Shown: positions 8,665 through 16,613 of the stretch, piece after piece
How positions within the stretch are numbered: position 1 is the first letter of the stretch
Layout: the number at the start of each line of letters is the position of its first letter
Assembly (NCBI RefSeq): GCF_021172045.1
Contig: NZ_CP087164.1
Coordinates: 1,302,001-1,366,000 of the forward strand
From: Capillimicrobium parvum
Lineage (GTDB): Bacteria > Actinomycetota > Thermoleophilia > Solirubrobacterales > Solirubrobacteraceae
Length of the DNA: 64,000 nucleotides
Direction: 5' to 3'
The notes under the pieces: model-generated
Seen by the model: the letters and a program-made list of their open reading frames with translations, nothing else
What the model was told of the DNA's origin: nothing
Databases searched by the model: none
Position numbers and translations under genes: made by a program

Positions 8665-8800
8665 GATCCGACACTACTTCAACGGGCCAGCCGTGTGAGC
8701 GCGGCGCTCATCAGCCGGCGCGGCTGCGCACGACGCGAGCCGGGTACGCGACGATGACGATCATGCGACGCGTGGCCAGACCTGCCCGGGCGGCTCGGCG

Positions 8801-9280
8801 ATGAGCGAAGCCGGGCTCGTCCTCGTCGGCCTGGCGATCGCCACGGGCATCGTCGGGATCGTCGTTCCGGTGCTCCCCGGCGCGGTGCTGGCGTGGACGG
8901 CGATCCTCGTCTGGGCGCTCGTCGACGGTTCGGCGACCGCCTGGGCGGTGCTGGCCGTCGCGACCGTCGCGATCGGCGGGGCCCAGGTCGTCAAGCTCCT
9001 CGTCCCCGGCCGGCGCCTGCGCGACGCGGGCGTCCCGCGCCAGTCCATCGTCGCCGGCGTGCTGCTCGCCGCCGTCGGCTTCTTCGTCATCCCGGTCGTC
9101 GGGTTCTTCATCGGGTTCCCGCTCGGCGTCTACCTCGAGGAGCGGCGGCGCCTGGGCCGGCACGCGTCCGCCTGGCAGTCCACCCGGGAGGCGCTGCGCG
9201 CGATGGGCCTGTCGATCGTCATCGAGCTGTCGGCCACGCTGATCGCATCCGCCGCGTGGCTGGCGGCGGTGCTGGTCTGA
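8801..9280 (+). CDS. DUF456 family small membrane protein
   Basis: 159 residues with about five hydrophobic helices and the glycine-rich pattern typical of DUF456. These are two GxxGxxxPxxPG-like stretches (GIVGIVVPVLPGAVLAW and a second around GFFVIPVVGFFIGFPLG), then a basic cytosolic loop and a last helix. No enzymatic residues are evident and the family's role is not established. Start ATG at 8801; the gene stands alone between a divergent flavin monooxygenase gene and a convergent hydrolase gene. Confidence 0.85.
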   Translation: MSEAGLVLVGLAIATGIVGIVVPVLPGAVLAWTAILVWALVDGSATAWAVLAVATVAIGGAQVVKLLVPGRRLRDAGVPRQSIVAGVLLAAVGFFVIPVVGFFIGFPLGVYLEERRRLGRHASAWQSTREALRAMGLSIVIELSATLIASAAWLAAVLV

Positions 9281-9418
9281 GCCTGCGCGCGGGCGGGCGG
9301 GACTGCCGTCGCCGTGGCCGAGAGGGTGGCGCTCGTGCGGCGACCGAGCAGCAGGATGGGGGACGGGATCACGACTTCCGGTCGACAGCCATCGATCGAC
9401 CCGCGGAGCCGTGCGCGC

Positions 9419-10309
9419 CTACCGCGCAAGCATGGCCGTCGCCACCTCGCCCGCGGCCGCGTCGGGGATCGCCCTCGCGGCCCGTTCGAGTACGAGCAGC
9501 CGCGCATCGGGGATCTCGCGCGCGAGCGCCTCGGCGTTGCCGACAGGGAAGAAGGGGTCGCGGCGACCGTGCACCACCGATGTCGGGATCGCGAGCTCGC
9601 GCAGGCGCTCGCGCCACCGCGGCCGGCAGTTGAGCTTCGAGAACACCAGGCCCATCTGGTTGGCCATCTGCACCGCGGGATTCGTGCCCGGGGTGCGGTC
9701 CCAGATGCGCCCGGCGGTCCTGCGCGCAGCGGCGGGGTCGTCGCCGAGGATCTCCGCAACCGCGGCGGCGTGCTCCGCCACGGCGGCGCGGTCGGACCAG
9801 TCGGGCATCGAACGCGAGAACAGCCGCTCCATCGTCGCCTTGTCATGGTCGGGCAGGTCGTCGTCGACCCGGCCTGGAGCGACGGGCCGCGTTCCGGCGA
9901 GGGTCAGCGCGGAGAACGCGTCAGGGTGGTCGAGCGCGGCGACCTGGGCGACCATCCCGCCGACGCCGATGCCTGCCAGATGCGCCGGCCGATCGTCGAG
10001 TTCGCGGGCCAGCGCCGCGCAGTCCGCTGCAAGATCGCGCAGCGTGTACGCCGGAGCCTTCGGGTCGAGGGTGGTCGACGCCCCGGAATCGCGCAGGTCG
10101 TACCGCACGACGTGGCGCTCGCCGCGCGCGAGCGCCGCGCAGAGCGCGTCGGGCCAGGAGAGCATCGTCGGGCCGCCCGCGAGCAGGACGAGCGACGCTG
10201 TCGCGTCGCCGAAGCGCTCGACCCCGAGCATGACGCCGTTGGCCTCGACCGTCGTCTGCGTGACCCCGTCGAGCCCGGTGCTCTGGCTGGGAGCGACCTT
10301 CTTTCCCAT
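9419..10309 (-). CDS. alpha/beta-hydrolase fold protein lacking catalytic Ser and His
   Basis: Alpha/beta-hydrolase fold with the HG-like loop LLAGGPTMLSW, strand motif VVRYDLRDSG and acid loop VHGRRDPFFP. The nucleophile elbow reads GIGVGG where GxSxGG is expected, so Ser is replaced by Gly. The usual C-terminal GH is replaced by ERAARAIP. The codons for both sites are unambiguous. The protein is therefore probably a pseudoenzyme or ligand-binding protein unless other residues substitute. I prefer the ATG at 10309 because a GGAG lies six bases before it. In-frame ATGs at 10321 and 10360 are alternatives (up to 313 residues). It is convergent with the DUF456 gene and divergent from the RibD-like gene. 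Confidence 0.82.
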   Translation of the reverse strand: MGKKVAPSQSTGLDGVTQTTVEANGVMLGVERFGDATASLVLLAGGPTMLSWPDALCAALARGERHVVRYDLRDSGASTTLDPKAPAYTLRDLAADCAALARELDDRPAHLAGIGVGGMVAQVAALDHPDAFSALTLAGTRPVAPGRVDDDLPDHDKATMERLFSRSMPDWSDRAAVAEHAAAVAEILGDDPAAARRTAGRIWDRTPGTNPAVQMANQMGLVFSKLNCRPRWRERLRELAIPTSVVHGRRDPFFPVGNAEALAREIPDARLLVLERAARAIPDAAAGEVATAMLAR

Positions 10310-10494
10310 CTGCCTCTCCATCTCCAAGTGGTCATTGTTGTCAGGTCCGTCCTTCGCCAAGAGAGACCGCGGAAACCGCTCGAATTCATCGTGCGGTCGG
10401 CGCGAACGGCACTCCGGGTGGTCATCGCACAGCGACGGCGGCCGCCCGCGACGACGACCGATGACTTCACGCGCGGGGCCGGGTCACTACCGAT

Positions 10495-11052
10495 ATGAGC
10501 GAGAGAAAAGTGGTCCTCAAGATGGTCATGTCCCTCGACGGCTTCGTCACCAGCCCCGACGGGACCCATGACTGGATGTTCGAGTGGTTCGGCGACGACT
10601 CGGGTGAGTGGAACCGCCGCGCGCTCGACGAGGCCGGCGTTCACGCGATGGGCCGCCGCAGCTACGAGATCATGGGACCGCACTGGGCCGCGTCGGAGGG
10701 CCCGATCGCCACCGCGATGAACGAGAAGCCGAAGGCCGTCTTCTCCAGCACGCTGGAAAAGGCGGAATGGGGACCGGCCGAGATCTTCGGCGGAGACCTG
10801 GACGCCGAGATCGCGGACCTGAAGGCGCGGGACGACACGGGGACGGTCCTGGTCCACGGCGGCCCCGACTTCGCCAAGTCGCTGACCCGGCTGGGCCTCG
10901 TCGACGAATACCAGCTGACGACGGTCCCGATTGCGATCGGCGCGGGGCGCAGTCCGTTCGCCGATCTGGACGAGCACCTGAGATTCGACGTCGTCGAGGA
11001 GCAACGCTTCCGGAGCGGAGCCCTCGCGCAGATCCTCGTGCCGAAGCGATGA
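10495..11052 (+). CDS. dihydrofolate reductase family protein (RibD C-terminal domain)
   Basis: 185 residues of the RibD C-terminal/DHFR-like fold, which binds NADPH and reduces pterin- or flavin-precursor-like substrates. The N-terminus has KMVMSLDGFVTSPDG, the family's first strand and loop, then GRRSYEIM, VFSSTL, the central VHGGPDFAKSL nucleotide-binding segment and TVPIAIGAGRSPF. In Actinobacteria such stand-alone proteins are common and mostly uncharacterised. A second member of the family lies at 33021-33584, sharing the architecture but not obviously a recent duplicate. The ATG at 10495 is preceded by a long intergenic stretch shared with the divergent hydrolase gene. Confidence 0.88.
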   Translation: MSERKVVLKMVMSLDGFVTSPDGTHDWMFEWFGDDSGEWNRRALDEAGVHAMGRRSYEIMGPHWAASEGPIATAMNEKPKAVFSSTLEKAEWGPAEIFGGDLDAEIADLKARDDTGTVLVHGGPDFAKSLTRLGLVDEYQLTTVPIAIGAGRSPFADLDEHLRFDVVEEQRFRSGALAQILVPKR

Positions 11053-11287
11053 GCGTCGGTGCGCGGTGATCGTGCCGGGACGGAACTCGTGGTCTCGATG
11101 CGAGCCCTGGGGACTCGCGTCTCGCGCAAAGCGACACCCTTCTTAGCGCGTGGACGGCCTTGTGTGGCGTCAGGCGATAGGCGAAGCGCGACCGCGACCG
11201 GCGCGCGACGGTTGACCGTGCCGGTGGGTCCCGCGGGCGCTTGTCTCAGTGGGTGCGTGCGAGCACAGCGTTGTTGCATCGGCGTGG

Positions 11288-12268
11288 TCAGTGGCCGCGG
11301 GGCATCAACGCGTCGATCACTCGCAAGGTGCCACGCTTGAGTGCCGTAGCGCCGGATCGCGCCACCGCGACGGTGGCCGACGGCGCAGCGGACGGCTCGA
11401 GCTCGAGCGGGTCGCCCTCCGCCAGCGTCCCTGCTGTGGCGACGTTGGCGTAGACCCCGAGGCAGTGGTCGGCGTGAGCGTTGATGGTCCTCAGGACGTC
11501 AGGGTCGGCTGGGAGGTCGCCCTGCCGGCGCGTCGGGATCGAGCAACGCAGAGCGGGGATCTCCGTGTCGAAGGCGACACTCGGTGCTCGGAGGCGTCCC
11601 CCGCACCAGGCGAACTCCGCAAGCTCGGCGCCATCAACGTCGATCAGGACGTTGGGCCTGAAGCGGCGGACGTCGAACTGCGAGCTGGGGGAGCGCTCGG
11701 CCATCGCGCGCAGGCTCGCTCGGGTCATCAGCAGGATCGGGTAGGCGTCGTAGAGCGCACCGACCGGAGTGGCATAGCGTGCCAGCTCGGCGAGCTTGCG
11801 GACGGGGAACATCGAGAAGTCGGGAAGCGGCTCGTCGTCTGCCAGCGCGAACTGGCGGCGTATGTCGGCCTTGGTGGCTTGAGGCGTGCGATAGCGCCCC
11901 TTCTCCGAGAGCGCCGGAAGCGGCTCCAGGGTCGCCGGCTTCCCGATCAGTTCCGATAGGCGGTCGTGGATCGCCGGATCGGAGCTGCGGACCTCACTTC
12001 CGTCCGGGAAGACGACGATCACCTCGAGCACGTCCCCCGGCCCGGCCGACCGGCCGGCCGGATCCTGCGCGAACCGGGCGCTGCACCGCAGGAGGATCGG
12101 CCATCGACGCGCGGTGGTGAATGTGTTGAGCTCCACGTCGCGTACGGCCCACATCCGGTCTGCGTGCAGGCCGCGGGTGGCGACAGCCGACTGAGCGAGG
12201 CGTTCCCCACCCATGGACTTGACCGGGTAGCGCCAGATCTCCGCGACGGTGCCGACAACGGGGTTCAT
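11288..12268 (-). CDS. MOSC domain-containing protein
   Basis: 326 residues. The N-terminal MOSC_N beta barrel (VAEIWRYPVKSMGGERL) is followed by a MOSC domain with the conserved Arg-Cys pair in LRCSIPT and the closing pattern LGVYANVATAGTLAEGDPLEL. MOSC proteins transfer or handle sulfur on the molybdenum cofactor, or form N-hydroxylated-substrate reductases (YcbX/mARC type) that need redox partners. No ferredoxin domain is fused here. The gene stands alone; the start is the first ATG of the conserved N-terminus, with no strong ribosome-binding site. Confidence 0.88.
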   Translation of the reverse strand: MNPVVGTVAEIWRYPVKSMGGERLAQSAVATRGLHADRMWAVRDVELNTFTTARRWPILLRCSARFAQDPAGRSAGPGDVLEVIVVFPDGSEVRSSDPAIHDRLSELIGKPATLEPLPALSEKGRYRTPQATKADIRRQFALADDEPLPDFSMFPVRKLAELARYATPVGALYDAYPILLMTRASLRAMAERSPSSQFDVRRFRPNVLIDVDGAELAEFAWCGGRLRAPSVAFDTEIPALRCSIPTRRQGDLPADPDVLRTINAHADHCLGVYANVATAGTLAEGDPLELEPSAAPSATVAVARSGATALKRGTLRVIDALMPRGH

Positions 12269-12501
12269 TGCAGTGCGGAGCGCCGTGTCGGCGACCGATC
12301 TGCGTGCCCAGGCGGATCGGGTGGCACACGGCCTCCTGACAGTCGTGTTGCGTGGCGAGAGGAGCCTCTCGGAAACCTCGTCGGCGTGTCAAGACTCCGG
12401 ACCGTTTGAACGGGGGTGCGTCGCCGCATCCTCGCTCACGTACGTGGTCCGGGCGTTTACGAGCGGCCGCGAGAGTCGCGCCTCGTGGGGGATCCCCGTC
12501 G

Positions 12502-13389
12502 CTAACCGTCGAGCTGGTAGGTGAGGTTAAGGAACGTCAGGCTGATCGCCTGCGGGGTCGGGGTGATGAGGCAGGCCAGGAAGGTCACGCCCAGGCGCGG
12601 GCTCTCCGCCCCGTAGAGGGCCTTCATCTGGTCGCGGGTCATGGTGGCGCCCGGACTGACCGGGATGGTGGCCGACGGATCGCCGCACTCCGTGGTGGAG
12701 TGGTTCGGGCGCACGAACAGCAGCGTCGCTGTCGAATTGGCGTTCTGCACGCTGAGCAGCTTGCCCTGCGTGCCGGCGCCGAACGCGCCGGCGTAGGGCA
12801 CCCATCCCTGCGTGACGGCCTGGGCGCTCAGGCCCACGCTGGCCGACTGCACCGGCGGGGGACCGGTCAGCCAGCCCAGGTTGATGCCGTAGTTCTTGGA
12901 CTGGTAGACGAGAAACCGGTCGACGCGGTCGTTGAACAGCGCGAACCCGGCGCCGTGCTGGCCTTGGACCTGCCACTCGTACGTCGGCGTTCTCGACCAG
13001 TCCAGCTCGGCCTTCGTCTCGCCGCGCGACTTGAAGATGAGATAGCGGCGCGACTTGGAGTTGTAGATCGCCACGTCCTCGTCCTCGGCGATCGGCCCGC
13101 GGCGATGATCACGCACCCCGGGCGGCGCCTTGCGCATGAACTCGAAGGTGCCGCCCGAGTGCCCGACCCAGCCGAGGTCGACCCCGAACGTGCGGTTGTC
13201 GTATCCGAGCTGACCGCCGGTGCGGTTGTGCAACTCGTAGTCGACGCCGGTCTGGACGCTGGAGGTATTGGCGACCGACCACTGATCGGCACCCGAAGGC
13301 ACATCAGCGGCACCGGCCACCGCGGCGGGCGCGACCGCCAACGCGGCGAGCGCGGACAACAGGGCTACGGCGCGACGGGAACGGCTCAT
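12502..13389 (-). CDS. secreted protein of unknown function with repeated G(V/I)(D/N)LGW motif
   Basis: 295 residues starting at the ATG at 13389, which has an AAGGAG seven bases upstream and a Sec signal peptide (Arg-rich start, then a hydrophobic Ala/Leu core ending near AVAGAA). The mature part contains two similar blocks. One has YDNRTFGVDLGWVG and the second has YQSKNYGINLGWLTG, each preceded by a strand such as RYLIFKS or DRFLVYQ. This suggests a repeated beta structure such as a trefoil or lectin-like fold. No catalytic motif is visible and I do not recognise the family. It lies downstream of, and in the same direction as, the MFS gene, with a 28-bp gap. Confidence 0.75.
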   Translation of the reverse strand: MSRSRRAVALLSALAALAVAPAAVAGAADVPSGADQWSVANTSSVQTGVDYELHNRTGGQLGYDNRTFGVDLGWVGHSGGTFEFMRKAPPGVRDHRRGPIAEDEDVAIYNSKSRRYLIFKSRGETKAELDWSRTPTYEWQVQGQHGAGFALFNDRVDRFLVYQSKNYGINLGWLTGPPPVQSASVGLSAQAVTQGWVPYAGAFGAGTQGKLLSVQNANSTATLLFVRPNHSTTECGDPSATIPVSPGATMTRDQMKALYGAESPRLGVTFLACLITPTPQAISLTFLNLTYQLDG

Positions 13390-13417
13390 GGTTTCTGCTC
13401 CTTGCTGGTTGAGCGTG

Positions 13418-14683
13418 TCACCCGCGAACTGCGGGAACGACGATGTGGTCGATGGGCTCTGCGCGCGGGCCATCGGCACACGCCGCCAGGCTCAACGCCG
13501 GGCGGGCGTTCTGAAAGCCGCCGCCTCTGCGGCCGTGTGCGCTGCGCATGACGCGCGGCGACAGGTGGACGAGCACAGCCGCCCCGAACATCCCGGCGAG
13601 GACGAAGCCCAGCCCTGCGAACCCCGCGACGGTGAGCGCCAGCCCGCCGGCCGCAGCCCCGAGCAGGTAGCCGAACTGGTTGGCGGCGGCGCGCATCGAC
13701 ATCACCGCGACCTTGTCCTCGGGTGCGGTGCCCATGCCGACCGAGCTGGCCACCATCGAGCGCCAGCCGTTGACGAACGCCATCGCCGCGAGCACCGCAA
13801 GCGTCAGCGCCGCGGTCGGACGGATGGCGCCGAGCACGAGGACCGCGGCGGCCTGGATCGCCGTCAGGGCGACGAGGAGCCCGGGCGTCGCGCGGGCCGC
13901 ATGGCGGCGGGCGCCGAAGGTCCCGGGCAGCATCGCGACCGCCATGGCGCCGAGCCCGAGCGCGACCGTGGCCGGCGAGAGGCCGTAGCTGTCCAGAAGG
14001 AGCACGCCCGCGTAGGTCAACACTCCCGCCCAGGCCGCGTTGGCCATCAGCTCACCGCCGGCGAAGCGCGCCACGTCGGGGCGTCGCCAGGCCTGCATCG
14101 CGTCGCCGGCGCGCCGTGTTGCGACGTCGGCCGGCCTCAGCCGGACGAGCACACAGGCGACGAGCGCGACCACGGTGGGGACCGCGATCCAGGTCAAGCG
14201 CCAGCTGATTTCGGCGACCGCGCCGACGACGGGCATGCCGGTGATCCAGGCGGCCGGCATCCCGACGATCGCCCACGCGAGGACGTGCGGGCGCTGCGCG
14301 GGAGCCGGCCATTCCCCGGCGGCCGCGATCCCGACCGAGACGAGCAGGCCGATCCCGACACCGAGAACACCCTGGGCGGCGGCCAGCACCGCGAACGTCG
14401 GCGCCGTCGCGCTCGACGCTGAACCGAGCGCGACGAGGACGGCGCCGGCAGCGAGCAGCTCCCGGAGCCCCGGACGCCGGGCCGCCATCGCCAGGAGCAG
14501 GGCGGTCACGCCGCCGGTTGCCCCTGAGATGGAGCGCAGCTGGCCTGCCGTCGCGGCGGAGACGTGGAACTCGCGTGCGACGTCGGCGAGGATCGGCGAC
14601 AGCACGAGCAGCCCCGCCTGCGAGGCGAACATGCAGAGGAAGAGCACGAGGCTCGGTCGGTTGAGGAGACTGCGAGCTGTCAT
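13418..14683 (-). CDS. MFS transporter (drug/metabolite efflux type)
   Basis: 421-residue integral membrane protein with about 12 hydrophobic segments, in the arabinose/drug efflux branch of the major facilitator superfamily. The start is placed at the ATG at 14683 because the first helix (LVLFLCMFASQAGLLVLSP) follows directly. The upstream in-frame extension is Ala/Pro-rich and unlike the family. It is divergent from the OsmC/acyl-CoA dehydrogenase/flavoprotein operon, and the 146-bp intergenic region holds two inverted copies of a GGTAAACG element. This arrangement suggests shared regulation of a pump with a small oxidative gene set. Confidence 0.86.
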   Translation of the reverse strand: MTARSLLNRPSLVLFLCMFASQAGLLVLSPILADVAREFHVSAATAGQLRSISGATGGVTALLLAMAARRPGLRELLAAGAVLVALGSASSATAPTFAVLAAAQGVLGVGIGLLVSVGIAAAGEWPAPAQRPHVLAWAIVGMPAAWITGMPVVGAVAEISWRLTWIAVPTVVALVACVLVRLRPADVATRRAGDAMQAWRRPDVARFAGGELMANAAWAGVLTYAGVLLLDSYGLSPATVALGLGAMAVAMLPGTFGARRHAARATPGLLVALTAIQAAAVLVLGAIRPTAALTLAVLAAMAFVNGWRSMVASSVGMGTAPEDKVAVMSMRAAANQFGYLLGAAAGGLALTVAGFAGLGFVLAGMFGAAVLVHLSPRVMRSAHGRRGGGFQNARPALSLAACADGPRAEPIDHIVVPAVRG

Positions 14684-14715
14684 GCCCCCATCTGACGCGC
14701 CGGCGCCTGCAGCCG

Positions 14716-14797
14716 GGTAAACGGCTGGTAGGACGGCGGCCCGCGGCGACGCGCACGGCGCCACCTCCGTCTCACCCGGGTTTGCCTGTCGTTTACC
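14716..14797. promoter_or_regulatory. paired inverted GGTAAACG elements between MFS and OsmC genes
   Basis: GGTAAACG at 14716-14723 recurs in inverted form as CGTTTACC at 14790-14797. The flanks also match (about 15 of 20 positions when the second copy is reversed). The elements lie between the divergent starts at 14683 and 14830 and could be a two-site operator. No regulator gene is immediately adjacent, so the binding protein is unknown. Confidence 0.45.
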
Positions 14798-14829
14798 GGC
14801 CTACAACCGGGAGCGGTGACCGTCGGCCC

Positions 14830-15399
14830 ATGACGATCACCACCTCACCCATCCGCAACGGCATCGACACGGCCCAGATGTACGGGACGCTCGACGCCGT
14901 CAAGGCCAACCCCGGCCTCGCGCCCTTCGAGTTCCGGGTCCGCAACCAGTGGATCGCCGGCACGCACAGCCGCTCGACGATCCACGACTTCTGGGGCGCC
15001 GGCGCGGAAGACGCCTCTCGCGAGACGGCGTTCGAAGTCGACGCCAGCGAGCCGCCCGTCCTGCTCGGCCACAACGAGGCCCCCAACCCCGCCGAGTTCC
15101 TCCTGCACGCCCTCGCCGGCTGCCTGACGCTGACGATCGTCAACGTCGCCGCGGCGCGCAAGGTGACGCTGACGGAGGTCAGCTCGACCCTCACAGGCGT
15201 CCTGGACGCCCGCGGCGCGCTCGGCCTCGACGACGACTACCGCAACGGCTTCACGCAGATTCGCGTGACCTACAAGGTCAAGGGCGAGGCGCCGCCGGAG
15301 AAGCTGCAGGAGATCGTCGACCGCGCGCAGGCACGGTCGGTCGTCTACGACATGGTGACCAACGGCGTGCCGGTCGAGCTGCAGGCGGAGGTCGGCTAG
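14830..15399 (+). CDS. OsmC family protein
   Basis: 189-residue OsmC/Ohr-fold protein. OsmC members reduce organic hydroperoxides with two cysteines. Here the first is present in HALAGCLTLTI, but the second position (usually CPV-like) reads SVVYDMV, so only one conserved cysteine remains, as in the detoxification or YhfA-type branch. The ATG at 14830 follows a GGCCC-rich leader with no clear Shine-Dalgarno; an in-frame ATG at 14782 would add 16 non-conserved residues. It is followed after 2 bp by an acyl-CoA dehydrogenase gene, so the set is probably one operon. Confidence 0.85.
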   Translation: MTITTSPIRNGIDTAQMYGTLDAVKANPGLAPFEFRVRNQWIAGTHSRSTIHDFWGAGAEDASRETAFEVDASEPPVLLGHNEAPNPAEFLLHALAGCLTLTIVNVAAARKVTLTEVSSTLTGVLDARGALGLDDDYRNGFTQIRVTYKVKGEAPPEKLQEIVDRAQARSVVYDMVTNGVPVELQAEVG

Positions 15400-15401
15400 C
15401 C

Positions 15402-16613
15402 ATGTCGATGGAGCTCACAGCCAAGACGCCTGCCGGCCGAGACCTGGTCGCCATCGCCGAGCGGCTCGCCGGGGACCTCTCCGAGCGGGCCGGCGTCCAC
15501 GACCGCGAGGGCAGCTACCCGTTCGAGAGCATCGATGCCCTGCGGCGCGCCGGCTACTTCTCCGCTCCGGTACCCGTCGAGCTCGGCGGCCTGGGCGTGA
15601 GCTCCGTCCACGACGTCATCGTCGCCTCGGGCCGCCTGGCCCGAGGCGACGCGTCGGTCGCGATCGGCGTCAACATGCACCTCGTCGTCGTCCTCAACCT
15701 CGAGCGACGATGGTCGATGGCGCGCGCGTCGGACAACGCCGCGCGCGAACGCGCGTTCGCCGGCTCGCTGAAGGCGATCGCCGCGGAGCACGTCGTGCTG
15801 GCCGCCGCCATGAGCGAGCCCGGCCAGGACCTCACGCGGCCCAGCACCCGTGCGATCCGCACCCAGACCGGATGGCGCATCGACGGTCACAAGATCTTCT
15901 GCACGATGTCACCGGCGGCGACCGCGCTGCTGACCTCGGTGGCATTCGAAACCGACGACGGCGTCGAGCGCTATGGCTACGTCCAGATCCCCGCCGCCAC
16001 CCCGGGCCTGCGGATCAACGACGACTGGGACGCGCTGGGCATGCGCGCCTCGGGCAGCCACTCGGTCACCCTCGAGAACGTCGAGCTGCCGGCCTCCGCG
16101 CTGCGCGGCGGCTTCCCGGCCGGCGACGCGGTGCCGTACCTCGAACGCAACCTGCCCTCCGGGCTCTTCCACGCCTCGGCATCGCTCGGCATCGCCGAGG
16201 CCGCATTCGCCCGGGCGGCCCGGCCGGACCGCGTCGGCGACGACCCGCGGGCGCGCATGCTCGTCGCCGAGTCCGTGATCGACCTGTCGGCGTCGCGCGC
16301 GGTCCTCTCGCGCGCCGCGACGCTGATCGACGAGCACCACGCCGCGAATCCCGCCCGGGACGGCAGCGACGAGGAGATCACCGCGCTGTTCGCCGAGGGT
16401 CAGGCCGCCAAGACCTTCATCAACGAGGCGGCGACGCGTGTCGTCGATCGGTCGCTCGCCCTGTCCGGCGGCGCCGGGTACACCAACGGATCGCCGCTCG
16501 CGCGAGCCTACCGCGACGTGCGGGCGGGCGCGTTCATGCACCCGCTCGGCGCCAACCGCGCGTACAGCTTCCTCGGCGACGTTGCGCTCGGGCGCGCGCA
16601 TGCCCTGCACTGA
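15402..16613 (+). CDS. acyl-CoA dehydrogenase family protein
   Basis: 403-residue FAD-dependent acyl-CoA dehydrogenase/monooxygenase-fold protein. It has an N-terminal helical domain, a middle beta domain with TGWRIDGHKIFCTMSP and DDWDALGMRASGSHSV, and a C-terminal four-helix domain ending in LSGGAGYTNGSPLARAYRDVRAG. The canonical catalytic glutamate is not obvious. The protein could equally be a DszC/hydroxylase-like flavin monooxygenase. It sits between OsmC (2-bp gap) and an FMO-like gene whose start overlaps its end by 14 bp, supporting a common oxidative pathway. Confidence 0.86.
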   Translation: MSMELTAKTPAGRDLVAIAERLAGDLSERAGVHDREGSYPFESIDALRRAGYFSAPVPVELGGLGVSSVHDVIVASGRLARGDASVAIGVNMHLVVVLNLERRWSMARASDNAARERAFAGSLKAIAAEHVVLAAAMSEPGQDLTRPSTRAIRTQTGWRIDGHKIFCTMSPAATALLTSVAFETDDGVERYGYVQIPAATPGLRINDDWDALGMRASGSHSVTLENVELPASALRGGFPAGDAVPYLERNLPSGLFHASASLGIAEAAFARAARPDRVGDDPRARMLVAESVIDLSASRAVLSRAATLIDEHHAANPARDGSDEEITALFAEGQAAKTFINEAATRVVDRSLALSGGAGYTNGSPLARAYRDVRAGAFMHPLGANRAYSFLGDVALGRAHALH

